This document shows positions 1-11,800 of a DNA stretch of 64,000 nucleotides, piece after piece (position 1 is the first letter of the stretch; each line of letters begins with the position of its first letter). The notes beneath the pieces are model-generated. The model saw nothing but the letters and a program-made list of their open reading frames with translations. It ran no database searches and was not told where the DNA came from. The translations under genes were made by a program, and so were the position numbers. This DNA is from Bursaphelenchus xylophilus (taxonomy: Eukaryota > Nematoda > Chromadorea > Rhabditida > Aphelenchoididae): the NCBI GenBank assembly GCA_904066235.2, contig CAJFCV020000002.1:7316001-7380000 (forward strand), given 5' to 3'.

Positions 1-69
1 GTTGAAGATACGAATGAGACATCTCTTCTCGAAGCTGATCTGGAAGAGAACCTGGAAGAACAAGATTAA
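1..69 (+). CDS. C-terminal end of an upstream gene (partial)
   Basis: Reading frame 1 is open from the window edge to a TAA at 67-69 and encodes 22 residues rich in Glu, Asp and Leu, ending LEENLEEQD. Only the acidic tail is visible, so the family cannot be named. The following 160 bases are AT-rich and look like a 3' untranslated region and spacer before the tRNA synthetase gene on the same strand. Confidence 0.5.
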   Translation, partial: VEDTNETSLLEADLEENLEEQD

Positions 70-288
70 TTTACAGATTTCTCAAACTTACAACGATTCA
101 GATTATTTATTTTTTTTGCAAATTTCAACGGGCTTTTAAGAATACGGTATCGTACAGTTGTAAAAACAACAATAAATTGTGATTGACTGTATCTGGAATG
201 TTTGTAAAGATTAGCTGTTGTTGAATTCAGATAGATTTATTGGAAAACGGGCCAGGTGTTGGGGTGCAGCATGATGGTCCATTTATAG

Positions 289-1960
289 ATGTTACTCTAC
301 TTGAGGCGATTGCAAAATAGGAATTCGGTTTTTAAGCAGATATTCGAGAGTAAGAATATCAAGAACAGAAAGATTGTGGTTGATTATTCATCTCCTAATA
401 TCGCAAAGCAATTTCATGTTGGAAATCTAAGGTACGATGACATAGTTTTTGTGAGGACATATTTTTTTTTCAGGTCGACCTTGGTAGGTAGCTTCTTTTG
501 TCGGATCAATCGACTAGCTGGGAATCAAGTGGTATCAATTAATTACCTTGGGGACTGGGGTGCCCAATTCGGTCTCCTGGCCGCTCATTGGCCGGAGAGT
601 GAATTACGAGTCAAATTCAACGAACTTCCACCAGAAGCCACGCTCTCCGCCAGATTAGAACTTCTTCAGAAGGCCTATGTTGAAGCCGTTCAGCGAGCCA
701 AACAGGACCGTAATTTCCAACGAGAAACAGCCGCCGTCTTACTGGGCGAGATGGAAAAGGCACTGATCGACAACGATCGTCAGTCCCCCTCTTTAGCTCT
801 GTGGTTTGCTATTAGAAAACTTTCCCTCCAATATCTGGAAGAATTTTACAACAAGTTGGGAATCTCCTTCGACGTTTATGATGCCGAATCAGAGCATGTC
901 GCTGCAGCCACGAAGCTGGTGGACCGACTAATTACTGAAGGAATTGTCACGCACACCGCGGATGGACTCTGGGTGATTCGAGAAAGCGGCGGACATGGGT
1001 ATTCTGTGCTTAGGAAGTCAGATGGGTCGACTTTGTATTTGTCCAGGTGAATCATCTTCAGGGGTTATTAACCTAATTGTTTAGGGAACTAGCCGCAACA
1101 TTACATCGAGATGAAGTTCATCAAGCCGATGAATATGTCTACGTTGTCGATCGGGCACAGTCCGGTCACTTCCATCATCTTCAGCATCTTCTTGAAGTGG
1201 TTAAACGTGAAGACCTGGCCAAAAGGATCACTCATTTGGGATTTGGAAGGGTTGTTGGAATGTCAACAAGGTATTTTGTAATCGTTTCCCGTGGTAGTTA
1301 TTTGTTGTAGGCTTGGTAAATGCGAGACTGTGGAACAAATTCTGGTCGATGGGGATCACCAGGCTGTAAAATTCTTACAGAAATCACCTACTATGAAAAT
1401 CTCTGAAGAAGAATTGCCAAAAGTGGCCAGAGAGTTGGCAGAAACGGCATTGTTTATAAATGACATGAAAAGAAACAAGGCTCAAGAGTACACATTCAAC
1501 TTCAAAGAGATCTTCAAGCAGAAAGGCATGTTCGCGATTCAGGTACTGTCACTTTTATTTGAATGATTACGGAAGATCGTAGGAGAAATACTCACGTCTT
1601 ACGTCATTGATCGAGAACAACGCAGATCTGATGATTGAACTGGAAAGAGCGAAGGAATCGGAAAGTTTGTGGAATCAGACCAAATTAGATCCGGAGCAAA
1701 ATATCCGTTTGTTGTGTCAATGCCTCTACGAATTGGATGCTTCTCTCTTCTCGTGTTTCTCCAGCTCCGAGACCGCTCCATTACTTGCTTATTTGTCTAG
1801 ACTAGCCAGTCGCATTGGTCCGGCCATGACAACAGCCCGAGTCATGGACGAACAAGATCGAAAGCTTGCCCTGGGGCGATTAATCGCCTTCGTGGCTTCT
1901 CGGAATGTTCTCGAAGAAGGTCTAGAGTTATTAGGACTGAAACCTCTGCCTCGTTTATGA
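289..1960 (+). CDS. RARS2: Mitochondrial arginyl-tRNA synthetase
   Basis: Charges mitochondrial tRNA-Arg. The spliced protein aligns along its length with animal RARS2: [17 protein letters not shown] then [18 protein letters not shown] in the Rossmann catalytic domain, the [15 protein letters not shown] block, the VVGMSTRLGKC block, and a C-terminal anticodon-binding domain ending LGLKPLPRL. The HIGH signature reads HVGN, with Asn in place of the second His. Introns at 432-473, 1047-1084, 1271-1310 and 1543-1582 restore one frame. Starting at the ATG at 289 gives 503 aa, about 75 short of human, and an extra coding segment is visible just upstream in another frame (233-290), so the true 5' end is probably an earlier exon joined near 340. 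An AATAAA lies at 1978-1983. Confidence 0.9.
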
Positions 1961-1977
1961 AATGTTTATTGTTATCG

Positions 1978-1983
1978 AATAAA
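1978..1983 (+). promoter_or_regulatory. poly(A) signal of the arginyl-tRNA synthetase gene
   Basis: AATAAA lies 18 bases after the stop at 1960, and is 15 bases short of the stop of the opposing receptor gene at 1998. A TTTATT at 1965-1970 is the matching AATAAA on the minus strand, so the two convergent genes share a 37-base spacer carrying both signals. Confidence 0.6.
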
Positions 1984-1997
1984 GGAGGTAGTTGATA

Positions 1998-3944
1998 TCA
2001 TATATGAGCTGCATTACACATTCCATTGGCCCGATTGAAATCCTGCATTGCCACTTGTAAAACGACCCGGTCAAAGCCTGTCCCCACAACAAACTTGGGC
2101 TCATTCCGCCGATTTTCGTTGTTACACAACACAAATCCATCTCCCGTGTTCAGATATCTGAAACTTACAGTAAGCTTTTGTGGAAATTTACTCTTAAAAA
2201 AATTATTCTTTCTCTTCCTCGGAAAAAGGAGAGCAGAGTCGAGTGATTCGGTAGGACGAATGGATAGAACAACCTTTTGGAGGTTGGTTAGGTTTCTGGC
2301 CGTAATAAGCCCTTGATGAGCAAGGTCAAACTCAACCAAAAAAATTATTTTGCCATTTTGGTACGTTTTATAGGGGTTAAAAGATATTTGAAAACACAGG
2401 GTATGCCTATCTTTAAAAACGGATTGTATCCTAAATCCTGTCATCTTCGTATCATTTACTAATTCTTACGGTTTTGTTCACAAAACATACCTTATGGTGG
2501 TCAGCCGGCTTTTCCTCGAGAATCCTTCAATCTTCTCGGGCTCACATCCACAAAACCGTAGTAGCGTTTCGTTTACTTCTCTCCGGAGTCGTCTCTAAAA
2601 TGGATTGCTTAAGGCAATTAACAACTCACGTTACAAAAATAATAAATTGGAAGACGAATCGAACAAGCGACTACTGTAAGAATCGAGACCAGATCTGTTG
2701 CGTAAGTATAGAATGGACGCAATTGGCTGGTATACAATGATTCCTGAAGAAGATTAAAAAATAATCTCGACCTTACCTTATCAATAAATTCCCAAGCTGC
2801 GATCACAACGGAGAGAGAGTTGCACACAATGTAAGTACTTGTAATCAACACCAGCATTCTTGTCGCAGCACGAATATTCCTCTGTAATGGATTACCTCAT
2901 GAATTTGTTAACTTTGGTGAGGGTTCGTAAAAAGTTTAAAAAAAGTGGTAATGCTAATTACCCGATGTTCGGAAGTTGCGAATCTAAAAAGCCTAGCTCC
3001 AGTGTGTTGTTGCCTCAGACGGGCTACAATCCGGATGTTAAAATGAAGCGATAGGAAGAATGGGAGAAAAGTGCCGACAATATTTCTGAACCAGAACTTG
3101 TAGACGGTTTGATAAGGCTCTTCATTACTCCACTCAGCCATGTAAGCTGAATAACCAGTGACTCCAGTACAGTTCGGATTCTCGACTACCTGAAAAATAT
3201 TACTAACGATACTAAATAAAACAGAAAGTCCATCACTATTTTTTGGAACTAGTTCACTTACAATTAATTCAAAATACATAGGAGCCTTTGCAGCAACTGC
3301 AAAAATTACCGTAACCGATACAATAAACAACCTGATGGTTGTCGAGAACTGGTTCCGAATCTTGGAAATGGTCAGAAATCGTTCAAAGGTGGCTGCCGTC
3401 AACAGCAACGCTGAACTGGTTATGGCCACATGGCATATGGCCAGCATCGGTTTTACGTAATTAAACCAAGCCCAAGCCAAAAACTCGCTCTCAAAGTAGT
3501 CCATAAACAAGTTTACCGGGAAGATCATGATGTAAGAGGCTAAAAAATATTGTTATTGGGAGTTGATCTCTAATTTTGTCTCAGTTTTATTTACTCTTCC
3601 AAGATCAGTAATTTAGTTTTAAAAAAATGGCGGTCAGATTGATTTTCAATCCTCGCCTACGTACAAAAGGTTAGAATGAAAAGTAAAACTTTGACCAAAA
3701 ACATCTAACTTTTTTAGAGTAAAATTAACATACCTGACAAGAATGTGTCAATGAGAGCTAGAAAAGCAAGGAATAGAAGATGAGTTCGACGATATTGGGA
3801 GTTGGAGATGAGGATGAAGAAGAGGAAGGCGTTGAAAATAACGGATACCAGCGCGATGACGGTTCCTGCCATAGCTACCATAGCCATTCGAAGGCCTTCT
3901 GGAGGGATAACAGAACACAAATCTTCGTCTTCCGATTCGGACAT
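1998..3944 (-). CDS. Rhodopsin-family (class A) GPCR, neuropeptide-receptor-like
   Basis: Seven-transmembrane receptor, 399 aa from seven exons: 3944-3734, 3539-3262, 3189-2962, 2881-2777, 2743-2630, 2594-2491, 2157-1998; the sum is a multiple of three. TM1 is around VIALVSVIFNAFLFFIL with the conserved Asn; TM2 contains LAFLALIDTFLSG with the conserved Asp; the end of TM3 reads AATFERFLTI, an ERF form of the DRY motif; TM6 is MLVLITSTYIVCNSLSVV; TM7 is DLVSILTVVACSIRLPIY. The acidic N-terminus (MSESEDEDLC) has no signal peptide. The TM6/TM7 wording resembles FMRFamide-type peptide receptors of nematodes, but the ligand cannot be read from the sequence. Intron 2 (3261-3190) is 72 nt and keeps the frame open, so it can be mistaken for exon. 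Confidence 0.85.
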
Positions 3945-6490
3945 TGTAATTGGAAGCTGATGACGGTTGAATTTTAGGATGGAAGATGATTATATTTGGA
4001 AGAAAAGGTCGGAACAAATTGCCTCCGAAAGTACCGTAATCCAGTTTTCAAACCAATCACCTGACCACAAGGACGCGCCCTCTGCAACGACACATCACAG
4101 ATGAGGACGTATTTGCATGTGGGTCAGCGGGCCGGGACTGGCCGCCAAAACAAAGCCGGCGGGCCGAGTAAAAGCCAAAACGAAATCCGAGGAAGATCCT
4201 CAGAACGGCAGTAAGAGTATCCCCCTCGAAAGAAGAACTCAAAAACTGGTGCTAACGAGTTCCGACACGCCATCCCTTCTTGCCGCCACTTCTGAACTCG
4301 GATTCGCGTCAAGAAAACGGCTCGATTAAGTGTCATATCAGACTCATCCCCCGCTTATGATAACCAGATATTCAGTCCTACAATAAGAAATAATTCTTTT
4401 TGACAAAACAGGGGAATGTTTTTTTGATGATTTGACAGTAATCCTTGACTTTTTGATCTCAAACCTTTTTTGATGGACAACGTGTTTCAAGGACCCTTCA
4501 AATCTCCATGCATAAGATTTTCGACGAATCGAGGCCAACTTTTTGGAAAAGGGCCAACCAATATTCGTATCCTGTCATCATCAATTTATATTATAATCAC
4601 AAAAGTTATATTTCGGAAGATGATGCCGAGTATGACTTAAGCAAAAAATATGGCGAAATATCGTCCTTCTTGCACGACATCATAGCAGTTATTTAAAACT
4701 TTTGGGTAGAAAATCCATGTGATATTTGAGTAACGAAATGATGATAAAAGGATAGATCCCCGCCTCCGTAAGACAAACAACTATTTTTGGAAGGGAAACA
4801 GGTAAATCCCACCTTATCTTCTATGATACCCTAAGAACGCAGTCATCCTTGTTTTAATCCAATTTCTCGTCAGATCTCAAGATACTGCCTCGAAGGCCTG
4901 TTTGAATAATTAATGGGGCCGACCCCTTTGATAGCACAATGCTTATAATACCCATCAAAAGTATTTAAATCCCAAGCCCAGGCAATCTGGCAAAGCCCTG
5001 AGGGGATGTTTCGGCTAATTTGAGTGGGATTCGATTTCCTTTGAGGGGTCGAGGAGGGTGTGCGAAGAATCTCTGAAGCAGATGATACTAGTACAAAGTA
5101 ATTTCATATTGGTTTATGTCATAAAAAAGCTGAATCGACCTTATTGTAAGACTGAAATAAAAGGATAAATCTACAAACTCATTCTAATATCACCTCGGGT
5201 TTCTCTCATTTTTAAAGGAGTTGCGGCGCGAACAAAAAAATGATGAATGGATCTACTAGTTCATGCATGTACATTATGGTATTGTCAGCATGACAACAAA
5301 GAAAGGAATGGGCAAATGGAGCTGTAAATAGGTCCTTTTTATACCGGTTATTACAAATTCCAAAGATTAAAATGTTTTCATGTGAACTCCCAGGACAACC
5401 AATCTAATTCCAAGGGGTCTTCCAGACGCTTTCTTTCCCTTAATTGGACCAAAGATTGGCCCATTAAACTCATATTTTTGACCATTAATAATTGAAAGAA
5501 AAGAACAAAATAATTACAATATTCATTTTTATGTAAACCATATCTATAAAAAACGAAGGCAACTCTGTTCTCGCAGTGTCTCCCGTCAGAATATAAGAGT
5601 TTTTCTTGGCTTGTGCGAATCTTAAGCCACTTTCTTGAACCCCCAGAGATTCTAAAGCCTCTAAACTCTCCTTGATCTTACAAGTCGTCTTCCAAAAGCA
5701 TAAACAAACCCCCAAAGATGTCCAAAAAAATATGGAAATGCTATTTGTAAGTACTATATAGTTAGTTGAACTAAAGTAATTTCACACAGACTTCTGTATT
5801 AGACAAGGGAAAACATATTTGTGAGCTATATTAGTTCGCATTGTACCATAAAACTCAAAAATAATAATTCAAATTAACCCTATAAAAGATTCAAATTGTG
5901 TGTAATTACCGGGATTAAATTTAATTGAAAACGGATGCACGAGAGAATCGTTGTGAATCGATTGAAACATAAAACCTCAATCTTGTAGTTTTCAGTTTTA
6001 GTTTTTACAACTTAAAGTCATCATATTTTGTATTACGGTAATTTTTAAATGGCATAATTTAATAGAACTTTTATTTCAATAAATTAGATTTTGTTACGTT
6101 GTGGGGTTTTTTCCTGATAACTGTCTTCCCACTTGATTAATGGACACTTCGAACACCTTTCCATTATTGCATAACTTGTTGATAAGAACCAAAGCCAATT
6201 TATTTATTGTTTTCCCTTGAAAAGCAACCCTTCGCTTCATTCCGCAGTCCGCAGAAAAGCCTGGGACACATTCGGAATGGCCAGAGAATATATTTTTTTT
6301 TCCAGAAAGAAACACAAAATATTTTATTATCCGCAAGTTTAAAGCCGAATTAAATCCGAAAAAGATCACTGTTAAAAATGGTAGACGTTAATTTGTGAAC
6401 AATTACTCCATTCCGTTTCCCGGGAGGCGCGTCTGTTTAATTCTAATTAAAATCGAAGACAAAACTCTCGTTTTCCGTTCAGATGTGATT
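3945..6490. other. Intergenic region between divergent genes
   Basis: About 2.5 kb upstream of both the GPCR (-) and the glucokinase (+), so it should hold both promoters. Around 4060-4340 it is more GC-rich than its surroundings, with short open frames on both strands that overlap and lack splice context; I do not call them genes. An ATTTGCAT octamer at 4109-4116 could bind a POU factor. A 62-codon frame at 4508-4696 (+) is isolated. The remainder is AT-rich with nothing recognisable. Confidence 0.5.
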
Positions 6491-8432
6491 ATGTTTCCCT
6501 TCAATACCCCCTACAATCATCTTTTACATTGGGCTTTTCTCTTCTTCGCAGCGCCATGGTTATACAGCTACTTCAACGAACAGAATCGTCTGGATTCGAT
6601 GACTGTAGAACAGGCAATTGTCAAGTCCTGGGATCGCCTTATTACTCAGCCAAGTATCAAGTTCAGGAAAGTTGTTGTAGGGTGGGTTTTTTTGGATTTA
6701 GTTTTCTTCGATATTTAGTGATACTTAAAGTTGTATACTAACTAATTAGCACAAAAAAATGCAAACAAAAAAGTACAAAGACTTGTTCAGCATCAATTGT
6801 AACGTGGATGTCATCGTTTCGGGTGTTGGAATGGTTAATAAACTGAATTTATCATCGGCTGAAGTCAGTGATCATGAAGTTTTGAACAGCTTAAGGGATC
6901 TCTACGAAACTTTCATCTACTTCTTCTCCCGAGGAGCACCTGCTGAGCGTTATATGGGGGACGAAGAGGCGTTTGAGAAGCTCGTTAACACCGCTGAACA
7001 GAAAAGTCAGCGAGCCCATTACTCCATCGGTGGGAACGCGGCTTTGATGGCTCAGAAGATCGCGTCTTCTTTCCCTCTGGCTACTGTAAGATGAAAATAG
7101 GCTTTGTTTTAATTTTATATCTAGTCGTATCTCGTTGGACCGATTGGACCGAGATCTCAAGCACTTTTGCATCCATCTATCCAAAGGAATAACTCCACCC
7201 GAATCCTTCAAGATGAACTTCACGTTATTCTCGAGTATAAACAAGGAGAAATCCTGGGAGAATATGTCTCACCATCTTCTTCCCGGTTTATTACTTCCCA
7301 TGATCAATACAGGTACGTTAAACCATGCACCTTTGTATTGTTTTACGTTTCTTTTTAGTGGCAGCTCAGTCGTGATTGAGATGTTCTTTAAGGCCATTGC
7401 CCAATACCGTCCTGACCTGGTTGTTTTCTCAGGAATTCATTTATTAGAAGCTCAGGTCAGCTGAATTTTTTTATTTAGAAGTTTTATAGTAATGTAATCT
7501 AACGCCAAGTCATCAAAATTCCGTATACAACTTTTTAGCCCCGTCAAGTTCGCCTAGAGAAACTCCGACTGATAAAGAGATCTCTGATGCAAGTAAACCC
7601 ACTGATTCCTATGCATATGGAGTTGGGAAGTATGGGTGATGCCTCTCATGTTCATGAAGTTTTGTATAGGGTAAGTCATAACCTTGTGATTAGCGTATTC
7701 GATTAGATTATTCCTTATGTCGACTCCCTATCCATAAACGAACAAGAATTGGCATTCATCTCGAAAGTTGGGAATGGTCCTTATCAAGAACAATACCCAG
7801 TCAGAGCTGGGGCTCTTCACGCTTACAAGGTACGGTTTATTATACTAGACACCAGTTTCTTCCAGGTCGTCGAGATGTTGTACTGGCTCTTGACTACATT
7901 GGGCCATGATAAAACTAACCCAGCTGCCAAAAACTACAATTATCGCCTGCAGAGAATCCATTTCCAATGCCTAACTTATCATATTATGGTAGGTAACAAC
8001 TTTTGTAAGGGTAATATAACTGTCATGTATTTTTTTTGTTTATTGTGTACTTCAGGTGAGTCGCGGAACAGACTGGTCAAATTTGGCTGCTGGACTTGCC
8101 GCAGGCGCCAGATTAGCTGGCCGCCAATCTTGTAACCTCGGGAATGATAAATACGGACATGACAAACTGGAAATACGATCGGGAAGTAGTGTTCTTTTGG
8201 ACAAACAAGTCGACAAAGTCTATCAATTCAACCAACACAAGTATGTGACAACAGAATTATAATGCATATATGGTATTTTAGCCCTCTCGCTTCGTGGATG
8301 AGGAATGAAGTTGTGTTCATCTACACCCCCGTCCTTGTCTGTAAATATCCGCAACAAACTGTGGGTGTTAGCGACGCCATCTCAGCCACATCGCTGCTCT
8401 ATTCTCAGTTTTATAAACTGGAGAAGTTATAA
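6491..8432 (+). CDS. ADPGK: ADP-dependent glucokinase
   Basis: Phosphorylates glucose with ADP as donor; in animals it is ER-associated. The nine-exon model (6491-6681, 6791-7085, 7125-7312, 7359-7455, 7539-7670, 7707-7829, 7866-7988, 8056-8240, 8282-8432) gives 494 aa, close to human ADPGK at 497. The N-terminus carries a hydrophobic stretch, HWAFLFFAAPWLYSYF, that fits a signal peptide or anchor. Family blocks seen: VVVGINCNVDVIVSGVG, AHYSIGGNAALMAQK, HVILEYKQGE, PDLVVFSGIHLLEAQ, HMELGSM, RIHFQCLTYHI and, near the C-terminus, TVGVSDAISA. The last block carries the catalytic Asp, with Ser where the usual motif has Gly (GxGD). The start is the first ATG before the hydrophobic stretch. Confidence 0.93.
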
Positions 8433-8886
8433 TTCTGCAAACTACGAGTATTCCTAGACTTTACAGCGTGTATAATATACTTAAAAAAAGTGAATTATAA
8501 ATGGTTAATCCGTATGGCCGTGTTAAACTCGTTTTATCAGAAGTCAAACGACTTAATAATCCGTCGTCCACGTGGAAGAGAACCAGTTATTCCACAAAAT
8601 GCAGTAACAACGGCATCTAAACATTTCCAAACATCCAGAAAAGCATTTCTTCAACAAAAGCGATCGTGTGATTGTTTTTTTTTTTGAAGGTATTTGATAA
8701 CAAAAACAACATGGAGGCCCTACTGTTGTGGGTGAGTTGGGTAGATAGAGGTTCGCCCAAGAGACTTTCCCGAACGAGAATTACGGAGGTTTCACGTTGG
8801 CGTGGTCTTGCACGGAAGAGACAAGTCTTCTGCTGTCGTGTTGTTTCTTTATTCTTTGTTGGATTGACGAATTGGTCAACGACGTT
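8433..8886. other. Spacer between glucokinase and GLG1 genes
   Basis: 455 bases with the same gene orientation on both sides. It holds the 3' end of the glucokinase gene and the promoter or leader of GLG1. Small open frames here have no family resemblance. Too long to argue for an operon on spacing alone. Confidence 0.4.
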
Positions 8887-11800
8887 ATGAGGATCCTGGT
8901 CGTGTCCGTTTGCCTTTTGGCACTAGGTAAGTGTGTTTTATTTTTAAGACTTTTTCGTCCTGAGATTGTATAATCCATGAGTAAACCTAATTAAATTTAT
9001 TTTCATGAACAAATTTAGGTAGTGCGCAGGATCCAAATGCTGCCCAAGCCAATCCGAATGGTCAGGGTAGGTTTAATTCTGAGAGTCATCTTATGGATAT
9101 GAGACTTGTTTAATCGCGGAAGCATTTTAAATAATTTGTGTCAAATTTCAGCACCAGCCCCGAATGCAAATCAACAGAACCTCGGAAATACTCCTCAATT
9201 GGCCCATAGAGCCGAATGTAGAAGCGATTTAGAGAAGTACTGTAAGAAAGCTGTTGCTCAACTCCCTCCTGGTGAAATTCTTAGTGATATGGCAGCACTC
9301 GAATGTCTTCAGGAAGCTGGATACAGCGAGACCGAAAAACTGACTCCCGAATGTTCACAAGCTGTTTGGGAATTCAAGGTTCGCTTTATGAATGGATGCG
9401 TTTATTTCAAATTTAGATTGTTCTCACTCAAGACAAGAGATTTATCACGGCCATAAAGCATTTCTGTGACGCCGAGATGAAGGCCAATCCAGGAATCGCT
9501 GCTTGTGCGAACGATGAGAGGCCGGGATACGCTTTGTCTTGTGTTATGGATTTCGGACATACCATGGACCAGAACACCCGTTGTTTCCAGTTTTTGCGTA
9601 GGTTAAATCCATCACGGTCCATTTTTTCAAGTTCTGTCCTTATGTTGAAAATTTTATAGTGAGAACTGAGCGTTTGGCGTTTTCTGATTTCCGTTTGGTG
9701 GCCCCATTTGTTGATAAATGTGGCAAAACTGTGGCGGACCTTGGTTGTGGTACCTTGACAAAACCATCTGCCCATCAAGGGGCGCGGTATCCTCATTCTC
9801 AAGGATCTGTTCTTGAATGTTTAATCGACAAGATGGTGAATATCCCTAAGGACGCAGCTAAGGCTCAGATTATCCAGAACTTGCCCACTGAATGCCGAAA
9901 GGAGGTTATGAGAATAGCTGAGCTCCAATCCGAAGATTGGCATATGGATCGTCCTCTATACTTTGCATGTCGAGAGGACCGAGAACGATTCTGTTCGGAA
10001 GTTCAAGCCGGCGAAGGACGTGTGTTCCAATGTCTTATGGATCATAAAGATGACAAAACTATGGAGCCAGGAGTATGTTGTTGTAATTTATGCCCATGTT
10101 TTTACTTTAGTGTGCCAAAATTATTGCCGAGCGCGCTGGACTGATGGGCCAGGACTACAGACTGGCCCATCCTCTTCTCAAAGGATGTAAAAATGAAATG
10201 AAGGCTTATCAATGTACTCCTCAAGTTGGGTTTGAACGATCTCAAAACTTCCATCTGAGTTGGGTTCTTCTTTGTCTCGAGAATGGTCAACATCAATATA
10301 ATAAGCAACAGCATGAGAAGCAACAGGCTGAGAAAGAGAACAAACAGCCCCAAGCTACTCCTGATCTAATGCCTTTCACACAGGAATGTAATCACGAAAT
10401 GCAACAACACCGTTCGATGATGGTATCCGAATTCAGAATGAGTCCAGAATTGGTGATGACTTGCGCTCAAGTAAGTTGCATTATTATATCTATTTGGTGT
10501 TTAGGAAATCGACAAATATTGTAGTCCTAAGGGAGATCTGGAATCTGGAGGTAAAACTATTCATTGTCTGATGTCCCATGCTGAAGCTAGGGATGAAAAG
10601 AAAGTTCTTGGTCCCCAATGTGTGAACGCACTTCAACAGTTAATGAAAGTAGCGGATGTCGGATCGAATTATCGTGTGGACAAGGTCCTTTGGCAATCTT
10701 GTCGCCCTCTGATCGAAGGCAAATGTAAGATGGACGCTGTTTCCGAGGCCCAGACCTTAAGTTGTCTTATGGCAAATTTGGATGGACCGGATATGACTGA
10801 TGATTGTGAGGACAGACTTCTGGAAGTGCAATACTTTATGGCCAGAGATTGGAGTTTGGATCCCCAGCTTTATGACTCTTGCCACAAAGATGCCATACAA
10901 AGGTGCGGTATTTTCTAGGGTTTTGTCTAGTTATGCTTAACTTATTAACGGATTTTTTTAGATGTTCCGCCGTTGACAACTGGCATCAGCCAAAAACGGA
11001 CGAGGCTCGTGTCGACCCGGGGCCGCAAGTTCTTGCCTGTTTATACCGGAACTCTTATGACGAACAGCAACCTCTTTCCAAAGAATGTCAAGTCCAGGTC
11101 CACCGAGTGCTCAGGGAAAGAGCTCAACGGGTTAATTTGATCCCTGACATCGAGGAGAGCTGTCGGGATGCTCTTTCCGAATATTGTTCCCAAAATGTGA
11201 AACCTCAGGAGGTATGAACACGGAACTTTTTGATATTGTTTGTATTTTAACTGCGAACCTTACTGTTTTAGGAAATGAATTGTCTCCAAAAACAATTCGA
11301 GATCCCCCAGTTCAAGGAGAAACATCCAAAATGTCATGGAGAGATCTACAAGTTCACGCAAATGGAATCTAAGGACACAAAACTGAACAGACTTTTGACT
11401 GCTGCTTGTCGTCCCGTAATTGATGTCTATTGTAAGCAGCTGATGAATGAAGACATCGATCATGGAGATGTGATGATGTGCTTGTCACAGCACAAGGGTG
11501 CCCGCGAGATGAATAACAAGTGTAGATCTTATGTTCAGCATTTTGAGTTGATCTCTTTGAGGGATTACCATTTCAACTACAAGTTCACGCAAGCTTGCAA
11601 ACCTGACATTGATCAATATTGTGCCGCATTTGGAAACGATGAGTAAGAGATTTGTTTTTTATTTTTATTCTTTTAGGGGAGCGATCATACGTTGTCTCTC
11701 TAATATCATGTTCGAACACAAGGTGTTGGGAGAAAGCAAAGATCTGCACAAGGAATGCAAGAAACAACTTCGAACGGCCTTCCTTCAACAAGAACAGGTG

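Noticed and set aside
2908..3528. GPCR exon read as one long frame including VSELVPKNSDGLSVLF
   Set aside because: 3190-3261 has GTAAGT and TTTCAG ends and is a 72-nt intron that happens to stay open; the spliced receptor aligns better without it.
4057..4336. Overlapping 60-70 codon frames on both strands
   Set aside because: A locally GC-rich promoter-side segment keeps several frames open; none has splice context or family resemblance.
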